From NCBI RefSeq assembly GCF_050296195.1, contig NZ_JBNKRB010000026.1: 64,000 bases of DNA, one strand, 5' to 3'. Origin of the DNA: Gynuella sp050296195 (lineage in GTDB: Bacteria; Pseudomonadota; Gammaproteobacteria; Pseudomonadales; Natronospirillaceae). This document shows positions 28,253 to 37,300 of the stretch, piece by piece. Positions within the stretch are counted from its first letter, which is position 1; each line of letters starts with the position of its first letter. The notes under the pieces were generated by a model. That model saw nothing but the letters and a program-made list of their open reading frames with translations, was not told where the DNA came from and ran no database searches. The translations under genes and the position numbers were made by a program.

Positions 28253-28798
28253 ATGAACTTCAAAACACTCATCGCCATCAGCATTTGTATAGTTACCTTT
28301 ACTGCCTGTAAGCCGGACCTTAAAACCATCGGCACCGTGGATGATGATAAGTTGATTACGCCGGCGATGATTGATGAGATGGGGTTTGAGGAGTTTGAGA
28401 AGCAATATTTAGGGAAAGAAGTGACGATAACCGATATCTATAAATCCAGATTTACGGGTGGTTACAATCTTGAGAAAGGGCAGTGTGTGTTTGCTGTTCG
28501 CAATGGTGATGATAAAATCAATAAAGATCTCGTTGTATATATATACGCCAACCATTTTCCGGATTTCGTCATTGAAGATCAATTCAAAGAATCCAGTCCG
28601 GAATTTACGAGTCTGCTGGATTACTCTGAAGAAACAGATTTACCGATAGATGTCTGCGAGGAACGTTGCGAATATAACGAAAAAACCGGTGCTTGTTTTT
28701 ATAAAAGTCCTCATCTAAAGATAACAGGAAAACCGTTTTTAATTGAAGAAGGCACTTACTACTATATGTATATGAAACTTAAAGGCGTCGAGTATTAA
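28253..28798 (+). CDS. Small lipoprotein 1 of the LysM array (putative immunity)
   Basis: 181 residues. The ATG at 28253 follows AAGGAT and starts a lipoprotein signal with lipobox FTAC. The mature part looks like a small OB-type beta domain (LGKEVTITDIYKS, then VVYIYANHFPDFVIED) with a conserved cysteine pattern CEERCEYNEKTGACFYKS. It converges with the 187-residue effector-tail fragment at 28879. It is closest to lipoprotein 3, whose neighbour has an almost identical tail. This matching supports an immunity role in the periplasm, which remains inferred. Confidence 0.75.
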   Translation: MNFKTLIAISICIVTFTACKPDLKTIGTVDDDKLITPAMIDEMGFEEFEKQYLGKEVTITDIYKSRFTGGYNLEKGQCVFAVRNGDDKINKDLVVYIYANHFPDFVIEDQFKESSPEFTSLLDYSEETDLPIDVCEERCEYNEKTGACFYKSPHLKITGKPFLIEEGTYYYMYMKLKGVEY

Positions 28799-28878
28799 GT
28801 ACATGGCAAATTCTTAATTCAAGGGCAATCAATTTTGAAAGCCCTTGTTGATCTCAAGTTATACAGTGTTTATCTGTA

Positions 28879-29442
28879 TTAGCTCATAAAAGGTTTATAG
28901 GCCTCCATATCCAACTTGGCCCTAATTTCATCGTCCAGATCTTTTTTCAGTAGATATTCATCACCATCCACTTCTTCGAAATAACCAAACTTAATACCAA
29001 TATCTAATTCAAAACCCTCCAGCCAGCTATCAAATTCCTCTTGGATTTGCTTGGGGTTTAACCCTGCTAACGGAATTTCGACGGTATATTTATTTTTATC
29101 ACCCGCATCCCGTTGCATTCGAACCAAGTTCCACTGTGAGTATGGTTTATTTTTAAAAGCTTCTTCGGTCTCATCCCATGCCCGGATTTTCACGTCTAAA
29201 GGATGATCAAACACGCCATCTCCGGTTTCCACCAGTTGTATCCATACGTGTTCATATTGGCGTTTAAAATTTCGGAACCAGACACTGAATTTCAAGCAAT
29301 CCTGGCCTTTGCGCGTGATATGGCCTCGGATATTTTCCACCACAGGTAGTTTGAGTTTAAACGACTGTTTATAAGATAATTCAATAGCGATCCAATGACT
29401 CCAGGCGCACCTGAAAACTATTTTGAATTGGGGAATGCGCAC
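28879..29442 (-). pseudogene. Orphan C-terminal fragment of the 1388-residue LysM protein
   Basis: The frame encodes 187 residues. From about residue 30 on it is nearly identical to the last ~160 residues of the protein at 34345 (shared: LKLPVVENIRGH, RKGQDCLKFSVWFRNFKRQY, NPKQIQEEFDSWLE). Its first ~12 residues (MRIPQFKIVF) come from the reverse of the repeated leader sequence, not from a gene. It is therefore a tail left by duplication, comparable to orphan tips of Rhs or CDI loci. Confidence 0.8.
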
Positions 29443-29541
29443 TCAGCCTTCCGTCATTTTTAGTACCAGTTCCTTGCACTTCACACTCAAAACCAGATAA
29501 TGATCAGCAATCTTTTCGAGTCGATATTTAAGGATGAACCC
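29409..29541 (+). repeat. Duplicated leader, copy B, upstream of lipoprotein 2
   Basis: Shares with 28121-28252 and 33593-33726 the leader from the ACCTGAAA/GAATTGGGGAATG region up to the lipoprotein start. Its left edge is the recombination joint with the orphan tail at about 29400. Confidence 0.8.
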
Positions 29542-30096
29542 ATGAACCTCAAAACACTTATTGCTATTGGTGCTTGCCTGGTTACCTTTACTGCCTGTAA
29601 GCCAGACCTTCGAACCATTGGTACCGTGGATGATGATAAGTTAATTACACCTGAGACATTAGCGGATATGGGATATACCGCTTTTCGGGAGAAGTATTTG
29701 GGGCAGGAAGTGACGGTGACCGGGTTTTATCAATCGGGTCTGATTGGTACTTATCGAAAAAATGAAGCGCAGTGTGAAGTTGCATTTTCAACCAAAGATA
29801 AAAAGTCCGGTAAAAAATTTAATATATATATATATACCAACTATTTTCCGGACTTTGTATTAAAAGATACCTTCAAAGACTTCGACACATTCGACATTGA
29901 ACGCACACACTATGCTCAAGAAGCCAATTTACCCGCTGAGATCTGTGATGAATGGTGTGAGTATGACCCTAAAACCAAGGCATGCTTCTATAAAAGCCCG
30001 GATTTAAAGATCACCGGAAAGTTATTTGAAATTGATGGAAGTGAAAAAGGAAGAACATCCTTTTTATATATGAAAGTTAAAGGTGTCGAATATTAA
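29542..30096 (+). CDS. Small lipoprotein 2 of the LysM array (putative immunity)
   Basis: 184 residues. The signal peptide and the first mature residues (CKPDLRTIGTVDDDKLITPE) are almost the same as in lipoproteins 1 and 3. The rest differs clearly (MGYTAFREKYLGQEVTVTGF, CEVAFSTKDKKSGKKF), while the CDEWCEYDPKTKACFYKSPD cysteine block is kept. It converges with the 979-residue protein, whose tail is equally diverged from that of the 1388-residue protein. This parallel divergence is what cognate effector-immunity pairs show. Confidence 0.75.
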   Translation: MNLKTLIAIGACLVTFTACKPDLRTIGTVDDDKLITPETLADMGYTAFREKYLGQEVTVTGFYQSGLIGTYRKNEAQCEVAFSTKDKKSGKKFNIYIYTNYFPDFVLKDTFKDFDTFDIERTHYAQEANLPAEICDEWCEYDPKTKACFYKSPDLKITGKLFEIDGSEKGRTSFLYMKVKGVEY

Positions 30097-30158
30097 GTAT
30101 TTGCCGGATGATCAATGATGACTGTGCCATGCCCTGACACAGTCATCCCTTTCACAGT

Positions 30159-33098
30159 CTATTGCAGTAACGGATGATCCAATGATACATGAATCACATC
30201 CCGCCCTTCTGTCAGATCCTCCTTAAACAAATACGAATCCCACTTCAATTTTTCACCAAATCCTGTCAGATTGGTGCTGGCAAAATAGGCCAGTTCAACC
30301 GTTAACTCGACCGTATTGGTTATACGATCCGACATATCCAGCGCTTCTTCAACACTGGCTTTATCCAACCAACTTAAGGGAATATCCAGGTAATAAACAT
30401 TGCTGGTATCACCTTCCCTATGATGGGTTTCGCTGCGGCTTAAACGCATAAAGTTCCAATCCTGGTACTCAGGTTGATCCAACTGGCTATCTTTATCCAG
30501 ATCTTGCGGTACCGCGAACCGGATAGAGTCATCAGTCCCCATTCGGTCTCGGTCATACAACCGAATCCAGGCGTATTCGTTGTCACGTTTATAGTTGTCG
30601 ATACGAATCGCAAAATGAAGAGTATCTTTATCGCCAAGTTCAGAATGCGCAGAGATGCTACGCACTACTGGTAACTTAAGGATAAAGGTATCGTCATTTT
30701 CCAGTAATCGATCATTTCGATCACCCGCCTTTGGAGTCACCGCACACTGCAGTTCTAGCTCACTGGCTCCTGCTATATCATTCCAGAGTGCTTTCATTTT
30801 TTGATTGTATTTGGATAAATCCAGAATATGTTTTTGCTGTTTTTCCGTGCCTCGAATTTGAGCAAATTTTTGCTCTACTGCTGCACTCAACGTTATCTGG
30901 GTATATGTGCCTGCGACATTGGTTAAAGCTCTTATTGCTTTTTGGAATTCATCCGTAGAATTACTCGGATGATCTGATGCCTTGCTTAAATAGCCGTCTT
31001 TATCAACATACTCAAACTGCTCCGAATCCAACTCAATCAGCTTCTGGTCAGTACCACCTGAAATATAGGTGAACCTCGCACTCATATCCGGCTTCAGCTC
31101 CATGTTTGAGTAACCTAAGACTACCCCAATTTCATCGCCAATATAGACTTCCCGGGTTGAATTGTTGTAGTGACGATAGAGATGTCTAGTGAAATCTGTA
31201 ACCCCCCAACTCACCGTAATCCCCTTATCCCAAAGGTCCTTCCCAAACAGTTTCAGGTCACTTAAAAAACTCGCTTCTTCGGTTCTGACATTCGCCAGTT
31301 TGGCTTCGGCAATGTGATAGCTCCAGGAGAAGACCGATAACCGGGCATTAACCGGGAATGTGAGGTCGATGTCACTGAGCAGTTTGCCCAGTTCTCCGTA
31401 TAAACGCCCCGGGTTGTTTTCATGTTCGAACAGATAACCGACCCGCCAGGCCACTTCGGTTGTCAGACTCAGTTTTGCCGCCGCCGAAAGACTGATTTCC
31501 AGGTAGTCGAGTACGTCGTTGAGCATCGGTCCCCAGGTGACATGATTCAACTCCTTGGTCAGGATGCCATCCCGTTTGGCCAGGGGGTCATCGCTTTTGA
31601 AAGTCTTGGCGTCATTGCCTTGTTTATACGCAGTCCAGGCCGCCATCAGTTGATAGGCATATTCCAGTTCCACGGCCTGGGCTTCGCCGTCATCGCGGTT
31701 TTTGGAGCCAAGTTTGATCAACAGATCGGCATAGGACTGGCCGGCTTCGGCGATTGTGCTGTTGAGGGTGTGGGTCTCTTCATCAAGTTCCCGGCCGTCC
31801 ACGCTTTGGCGTTCTTCGGCGGTCACGTATTTGCCCTCGACTTCCAGGTTGAGCTGACCTTGCACATGCACTTTGCGCGCAAAGAACAGGAAAGCCAGCC
31901 AGCCGGGTAAGGGGCGGCCGTACGGTGGCGGTGAGAATTTTGTGTCGTTGAGGGAGGCCAATTCAATGGTGCCGGTGCTGGCGGTCAGGTCGCCTTCGCC
32001 CAGACCTTCAATAAAGGTGTTGCGCAGTTCTTTGAAGACGTCCTCAAAGTTTTCGGCCTTGGCCAGTTTGGTTTTGCCCATCAGTCGCTTGAAAAAGCCG
32101 GCATCCGGATTGGCAACCTGTTTATCCCTCTTATCCAGTTCTTCCTGATGCTCTTCTTCGGTAAACGGGTTGGTGGGGTCGATTAAGGCAAAGCGAAAGA
32201 TCTGGCTGTAAATTTTTACGGTCGCTTCGTAGGTCTGTACCAGATTGATCTCCGCTTTGACATCTTTGATGAGGTCGTCATACGCGTCTTGCAGGTTGGT
32301 ATAGGTTTTGGCGGTGGCTTCAAAGCCGGCCCGGGCTTCCTCCGAGATCTCCGGCATCAGTCGTTGCATATCATTGACCGCCTTTTCCGGACTGCTCAGA
32401 TCCACCTGGGTGATGCGATCTTCCAGGGTATCCAGGTCACTGCTTTTGAGAAAATCATGCAAGGGGCTGATCGATTCGATGACTTTTTCCAGGTCGAACT
32501 CGTTGCGCAGACCATCCACAGCGATCATAGCCAGTATTTCTTTGAGTTTAAATTGATCCAGAAACTCCAACACCGCTTTGCCATAGTGGTGCTGCCAGTA
32601 GGCACTGTTCTGCTTATTGGCCCTGGCTTGTGGATCTGGATCGGTATGCGGTTTACCAGCCTTGCGTTCGGCCAGGCGGTCCATGAGTTTGCTCATTAAC
32701 CAGGCGAAGCTGCTGACCGCAATGGAGACGCCCATCCAGACCGGAAAATTCAATTCCCGTGGTTGGCCCGGCTGCTCCGGCTGGTCCAGTTTGTTCAGCG
32801 CTTCAATCAGTTCTGAGGGATAGAGTCCAACGTACAGCATGTTGCCGTCTACCCGCCGGATATCGCCTTCGGCGAAGTGGTCGGTACTGCGACAGACTTT
32901 TTTGCCGTCTTCGTCGGAAACCCATTCACCGTCCATAATGCGTTCACGCCGCCAGCTGTGATTGCAGTACAGCTGTGGGTTGTAGCCGGCCGTACCTCGG
33001 CCATGGGTATCTTTGATATTAACCCTGCAACGGTTGATCACGTAGCATCTGCCACGCGCTAGCAAAATCCAGCGCCGGGATTGCAACCCCGAGGTCAA
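30159..33098 (-). CDS. Large putative effector, N-terminally truncated paralogue
   Basis: 979 residues as an open frame. From about residue 38 (YNPQLYCNHSWRRERIMDGE) it is homologous to residues ~445 onward of the 1388-residue protein, including LYVGLYPSELIEALN, a hydrophobic segment (about 117-139), a second hydrophobic stretch (LPGWLAFLFFARKV) and the C-terminal beta-rich domain (FILKLPVVRSISAH). The LysM domain and about 440 N-terminal residues are absent. The first ~36 residues look like translated non-coding DNA, so the true start is uncertain. Family unknown. It could be a silent cassette or a LysM-less effector. Confidence 0.6.
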   Translation of the reverse strand: MTSGLQSRRWILLARGRCYVINRCRVNIKDTHGRGTAGYNPQLYCNHSWRRERIMDGEWVSDEDGKKVCRSTDHFAEGDIRRVDGNMLYVGLYPSELIEALNKLDQPEQPGQPRELNFPVWMGVSIAVSSFAWLMSKLMDRLAERKAGKPHTDPDPQARANKQNSAYWQHHYGKAVLEFLDQFKLKEILAMIAVDGLRNEFDLEKVIESISPLHDFLKSSDLDTLEDRITQVDLSSPEKAVNDMQRLMPEISEEARAGFEATAKTYTNLQDAYDDLIKDVKAEINLVQTYEATVKIYSQIFRFALIDPTNPFTEEEHQEELDKRDKQVANPDAGFFKRLMGKTKLAKAENFEDVFKELRNTFIEGLGEGDLTASTGTIELASLNDTKFSPPPYGRPLPGWLAFLFFARKVHVQGQLNLEVEGKYVTAEERQSVDGRELDEETHTLNSTIAEAGQSYADLLIKLGSKNRDDGEAQAVELEYAYQLMAAWTAYKQGNDAKTFKSDDPLAKRDGILTKELNHVTWGPMLNDVLDYLEISLSAAAKLSLTTEVAWRVGYLFEHENNPGRLYGELGKLLSDIDLTFPVNARLSVFSWSYHIAEAKLANVRTEEASFLSDLKLFGKDLWDKGITVSWGVTDFTRHLYRHYNNSTREVYIGDEIGVVLGYSNMELKPDMSARFTYISGGTDQKLIELDSEQFEYVDKDGYLSKASDHPSNSTDEFQKAIRALTNVAGTYTQITLSAAVEQKFAQIRGTEKQQKHILDLSKYNQKMKALWNDIAGASELELQCAVTPKAGDRNDRLLENDDTFILKLPVVRSISAHSELGDKDTLHFAIRIDNYKRDNEYAWIRLYDRDRMGTDDSIRFAVPQDLDKDSQLDQPEYQDWNFMRLSRSETHHREGDTSNVYYLDIPLSWLDKASVEEALDMSDRITNTVELTVELAYFASTNLTGFGEKLKWDSYLFKEDLTEGRDVIHVSLDHPLLQ

Positions 33099-33265
33099 AA
33101 CAGAGGCTAAAAAACAAGTTGGTGTTTTTTATCGCCTGCGAACCTTCGCGCCTGTTCATTATGGCAGGTCGGCGGGCCTGCTTCGGCTGGGCCGTTTCTG
33201 TTTTGACGGTTGTTGCAACCCGTTCGGCCTGCCCCCAAAACCATTTGCAACTGGTTTAGGGGGCA
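33081..33265. other. Nested inverted repeats between two divergent genes
   Basis: An imperfect long-range inverted repeat joins 33081-33104 (with GGTCAAAACAGA) and 33197-33218 (TCTGTTTTGACGG then TTGCAA). Next to it is a strong local hairpin: TGCCCCC plus AAACCA (33230-33243) pairs with TGGTTT plus GGGGGCA (33252-33265), 29 nt before the small gene at 33295. It may be a structured leader RNA, a recombination site or an attenuator. Confidence 0.5.
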
Positions 33266-33294
33266 CATAACTGCTTCAAAACAGGAAGGATATT

Positions 33295-33573
33295 ATGACG
33301 ACCACAACCCCTCCGTCTCTCGAATCCATCAAACACGATCTGAACATCACCGCCAACACCCTGACCGGTGGTCAGGCAATTATCCATATGCTGACCTCAC
33401 ACGATGACGAAAAAACGGCCGCGATTGCGCATGCCGCCTGCGGGTTTTTCGAACATTTGCAACAGCGGCTGAATCAATTATTTGAAGATCTCAATGAATG
33501 CGAGCGGCAACAGATACAAGCACTGAGAGAGGCTAATACCAGGGATTTAGAAACACTGCATACCAGCAGGTAA
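33295..33573 (+). CDS. Small helical protein upstream of lipoprotein 3
   Basis: 92 residues, preceded by a good AGGAAGGA ribosome-binding site. Mostly helical and acidic, with a likely coiled coil at the end (FFEHLQQRLNQLFEDLNECE). No signal or membrane segment. Not recognised. A truncated copy lies at 27938, also upstream of a lipoprotein gene, so it is a regular part of the repeated unit. Confidence 0.65.
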   Translation: MTTTTPPSLESIKHDLNITANTLTGGQAIIHMLTSHDDEKTAAIAHAACGFFEHLQQRLNQLFEDLNECERQQIQALREANTRDLETLHTSR

Positions 33574-33726
33574 TTCAAGTACTCCACGATCATCTGAAAG
33601 CTACTTTGAACTGGGGAATGTGGGCGCTCAGCCTTCCGTCATTTTTAGTACCAGTTCCTTGCACTTCACACTCAAAACCAGATAATGATCAGCATTCTTT
33701 TCGAGTCGATATTTAAGGATGAACCC
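33449..33726 (+). repeat. Duplicated block, copy C, upstream of lipoprotein 3
   Basis: Likely parent of copy A (27964-28252): same coding segment and leader, with the small gene intact here. Confidence 0.85.
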
Positions 33727-34284
33727 ATGAACCTCAAAACACTTATTGCTATTGGTGCTTGCCTGGTTACCTTTACTGCCTGTAAGCCAGACCTTCGAAC
33801 CATTGGTACCGTGGATGATGATAAGTTGATTACGCCGGCGATGATTGACGAGATGGGGTTTGAAGAATTTGAGAAACGGTATCTTGGGAAAGAAGTGACT
33901 GTGACGAACTTTTATAGTGCAAAGTCTACAGGAGGATACCGACCAAAGGATGGACAGTGTATTCTTGCTGTTCATAGTGGTGATAAGCATATTAATAGAG
34001 ATATAACTATATATATATACGCTAATCATTGGCCAGCCTTTGTCATAGAAGATATATTTAAAGAGTCCGGTCCAGAATTGACAGCATTATTGAATTATCC
34101 AAACGAAACCAATTTACCAGCAGATGTCTGCGACGAGCGCTGCGAATACAGTGAAGAGACTGGAGCTTGTTTTTATAAAAGCTCCAACCTCAAAGTCACA
34201 GGAAAAATATTTGATGCCAGGAATATTAGTAATCTGACGGGTGAATACCGCCTTTATATGAAGCTTAAAGGCGTTCAATACTAA
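33727..34284 (+). CDS. Small lipoprotein 3 of the LysM array (putative immunity)
   Basis: 185 residues with lipobox FTAC, the first 40 residues nearly identical to lipoprotein 2, and the rest closer to lipoprotein 1 (AMIDEMGFEEFEKRYLGKEV, YIYANHWPAFVIED). The switch in similarity along the gene suggests recombination. It converges with the intact 1388-residue LysM protein and would be its immunity partner if the array is an effector system. Confidence 0.75.
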   Translation: MNLKTLIAIGACLVTFTACKPDLRTIGTVDDDKLITPAMIDEMGFEEFEKRYLGKEVTVTNFYSAKSTGGYRPKDGQCILAVHSGDKHINRDITIYIYANHWPAFVIEDIFKESGPELTALLNYPNETNLPADVCDERCEYSEETGACFYKSSNLKVTGKIFDARNISNLTGEYRLYMKLKGVQY

Positions 34285-34344
34285 AAGCTATTACTTTGAG
34301 GACGGGTACCTAGACCGTCCTCAACTCATTAATAGATAAATATA

Positions 34345-37300
34345 TTATTTATTCATGTACGGCTTATAAGCCTCAATATCCAACTTGGCAGTAGTTTGAT
34401 CATCCAGCTCTTCTGCCAGTAAATATTCATCACCATCCACTGCTTCAAAATAACCAAACTTAATACCGATATCCAACTCAAAGTCCTCCAGCCAGCTATC
34501 AAATTCCTCTTGGATTTGCTTGGGGTTTAACCCTGCTAACGGAATTTCAACGGTATATTTATTTTTATCAGCCACATCCTGTTTCATTCGAACCAGGTTC
34601 CACTTTGAGTATGGTTTGTTTTTAAAGGCTTCTTCGGTCTCATCCCATGCCCGGATTTTTACGTCTAAAGGGTGATCAAACACACTATCTCCGGTTTCCA
34701 CCAGTTGTATCCATACGTGTTCATATTGGCGTTTAAAATTTCGGAACCAGACACTGAATTTCAAGCAATCCTGGCCTTTGCGTGTAACATGGCCTCGGAT
34801 ATTTTCTACCACAGGTAGTTTAAGTTTAATTGGTTGGTTATTGAAAAGTTCTATAGCCGTTCGATTTTTGGGCAAAATGTTGGCTTTTAGATAGATTTCT
34901 TTCTTCTTCTTAAACAATTCCCAGAGTTTTTGATCACCACTAATAGAATAGGCATTGTCCCGATCTTTAGACAAGCTCAGGATCTTGATTTTCTTATGCT
35001 GAGCATGAGCTCCTATCTCTAAGTCTGCTTTTTGGTTAAAACTGATCTGTAATGCTATGCTTATAATTTCTTCAAAATCCTTAACCTGTTCAGCAACATC
35101 TTTTCTTAAACTTTCTTCAGCACTATCGATGTAATCTATAGACCGCTGGATATGGAAATTTCTATCATTTAAACTAACTAGTAGTTTAGTTGAATCGTTT
35201 TGATTTTCGGCCCATAAGAACTCACCTTTGAATGTAGTATCCAAGGGCCGTTTGAGCGCTCCTAAAATTACACTGATCTGATCTCCAATATAAACTTCTT
35301 CTGGAGTTCGATAATGACGAAATAAATATTCTGTATACTGGCCAACCCCCCATGTCACCTTCACGCCACTGTCTACTACATCCTTCCCGAACAAGGTCAC
35401 ATCATCAAAAAATGTGGCTTCTTCTTTTTTCAGGGTGGCCAGTTGTGCAGTCATAATGTCGGTTTGCCACGCAAAGACGGAAAGTTTGGCACTGATCGGG
35501 CAGCTGAGTTTGATCTGGCCGCCCAGGTCTTTCAGTTGGTTGATGAACTGGGATGCGAATGTTGGGTTTTGCAGGTTTTGTTCATCTTCGAACAGGTAGG
35601 CCAGTTGCCATTGAACGTGGTTGCTCAGTTCGAGTTTCGGGCCTACGGTGAAGCTGACTTCAATGTAATCAAAGATGTCTTTGATCAACGGCCCCCACAG
35701 CATGTCGTGCAGGCCTTCATCCCAGTCTTGATCGCTGGCGGTACCGGTGTAGTGAATACCGTTGCTCTGATCATCGAATCGTTGAACCGCGGCTGTCCAC
35801 GCTGCTTGTAGCTGGAACAGAACTTCGACACTTGCACTCACGGGTGCTTTTTCGCTTCCCAGGCCAATGGTGAGTCCGCCGTATTGCTGACCTTTTTCAA
35901 TCACCGCATTGTTTTGATCGAGTTTTTCCTGTCGGGCTTCATCGCTCAGGGTTTCAAAATCCAGGTTCAGGGCGTTTTTGGCCGATGCCTGGTATTGCCC
36001 GGCCAGGGTCAACGGCAGTTTGCCTTTTAACCGCACCATCAGAGAGTACAGGATAAAGCTCAGGGGTGGGGGTAAGGGGGAACCGGCCGGTGTGGGAAAG
36101 AGTTTGGCGTCGTTGAAGCTCAGCAGGTCCAGTGAGGTTTCAAAGCTTAAAGCATGTTGCTCCTCACCGTTCATCAGGCTGCCGATCAGTTCTTTCATGG
36201 CCTTGAGCAGGTCTTTGCTATTCGCGCTCTGGAACCGCCCCCACAGACGAGCAAACAGGCTGGTACTGCCGCTGTCGAGTACCCGGGCAAGGGCTCCAGC
36301 ATCTTTATCATGACGGGCCTTTTTTTCATCTGCGGTGAGGAAGGGATTGTCGCTGTCGAGCAGGGCGAAGTTGAGGATGTGGCCGTAGATTTTCAGGGTG
36401 GTTTTGAAGGTGCCGGCGATGTTGACTTCGTTTTTGGCGGTTTTGATTTCATCATCCAGGGCCTTTTTGAGTGCGACACCGGTTTTTTTGGCAACAATGA
36501 TGTCAAAGCGTTCAATCATGGCCTGAGGTAATTTGAGGTCGCGAATCTGCCGACGAATCTCGGCACCACTTTTAGAGGTGTCGATCTGGTCAATTTTTTT
36601 GCCCAGTTCGTCATCATCCCCCACTTGTTTGAAAATGCCTTTGATCCTGTTCAGTGCAACATCGAAATCGAATTTACTGCTAAAGCTGTCTACCGCCTGC
36701 ACGGCAAACAGTTCGGGAATCATGACGGTGCCCAGGAATTTTTTGATCGTCTTGCCGTATTCGTATTCCCAGTATTCCGGCTTTTGTCGATCCGGCAGGC
36801 TGGGGTCGTATTGTTTAGCGGCTTTTTTGGCGGCCGCGTGGCGCAGAATACGTTTTAGGGTATTGAGCAGTACGGCATAGGCAACGCTGGTACCAAGCCA
36901 GTTAAATACGTTCAGTTCTCTCGGCTTGCCGGGTTGCTCCGGTTGGCTGACGCGGTTGAGCGCGTTTATCAGTTCTGCCGGATAGAGGCCGACGTAGAGT
37001 AAATCACCATAACTTTTACTGGCGCTGTCAACGGCTTGTTCACGTACTTTGCCGGTGTCGGGATCGGTTTCGATACGACCATCCACCAGTCGTTCCCGCC
37101 GCCAGGTATGGTTACGGCACAACTGCGGATTAAACCCGGGGTTACTGCGACCGTCGCTCAGGGTTTGCGGAAACAGGTAGGGATCATCCACCGCCATGCT
37201 GTTGGGCAGGTCTTCGTTGTATTCATCTTTAGGGCCATCATCCATCCATTTGTAAGTATGGTTACGTACCCAGATTTTCATGTAACTGCCGACTTCGATG

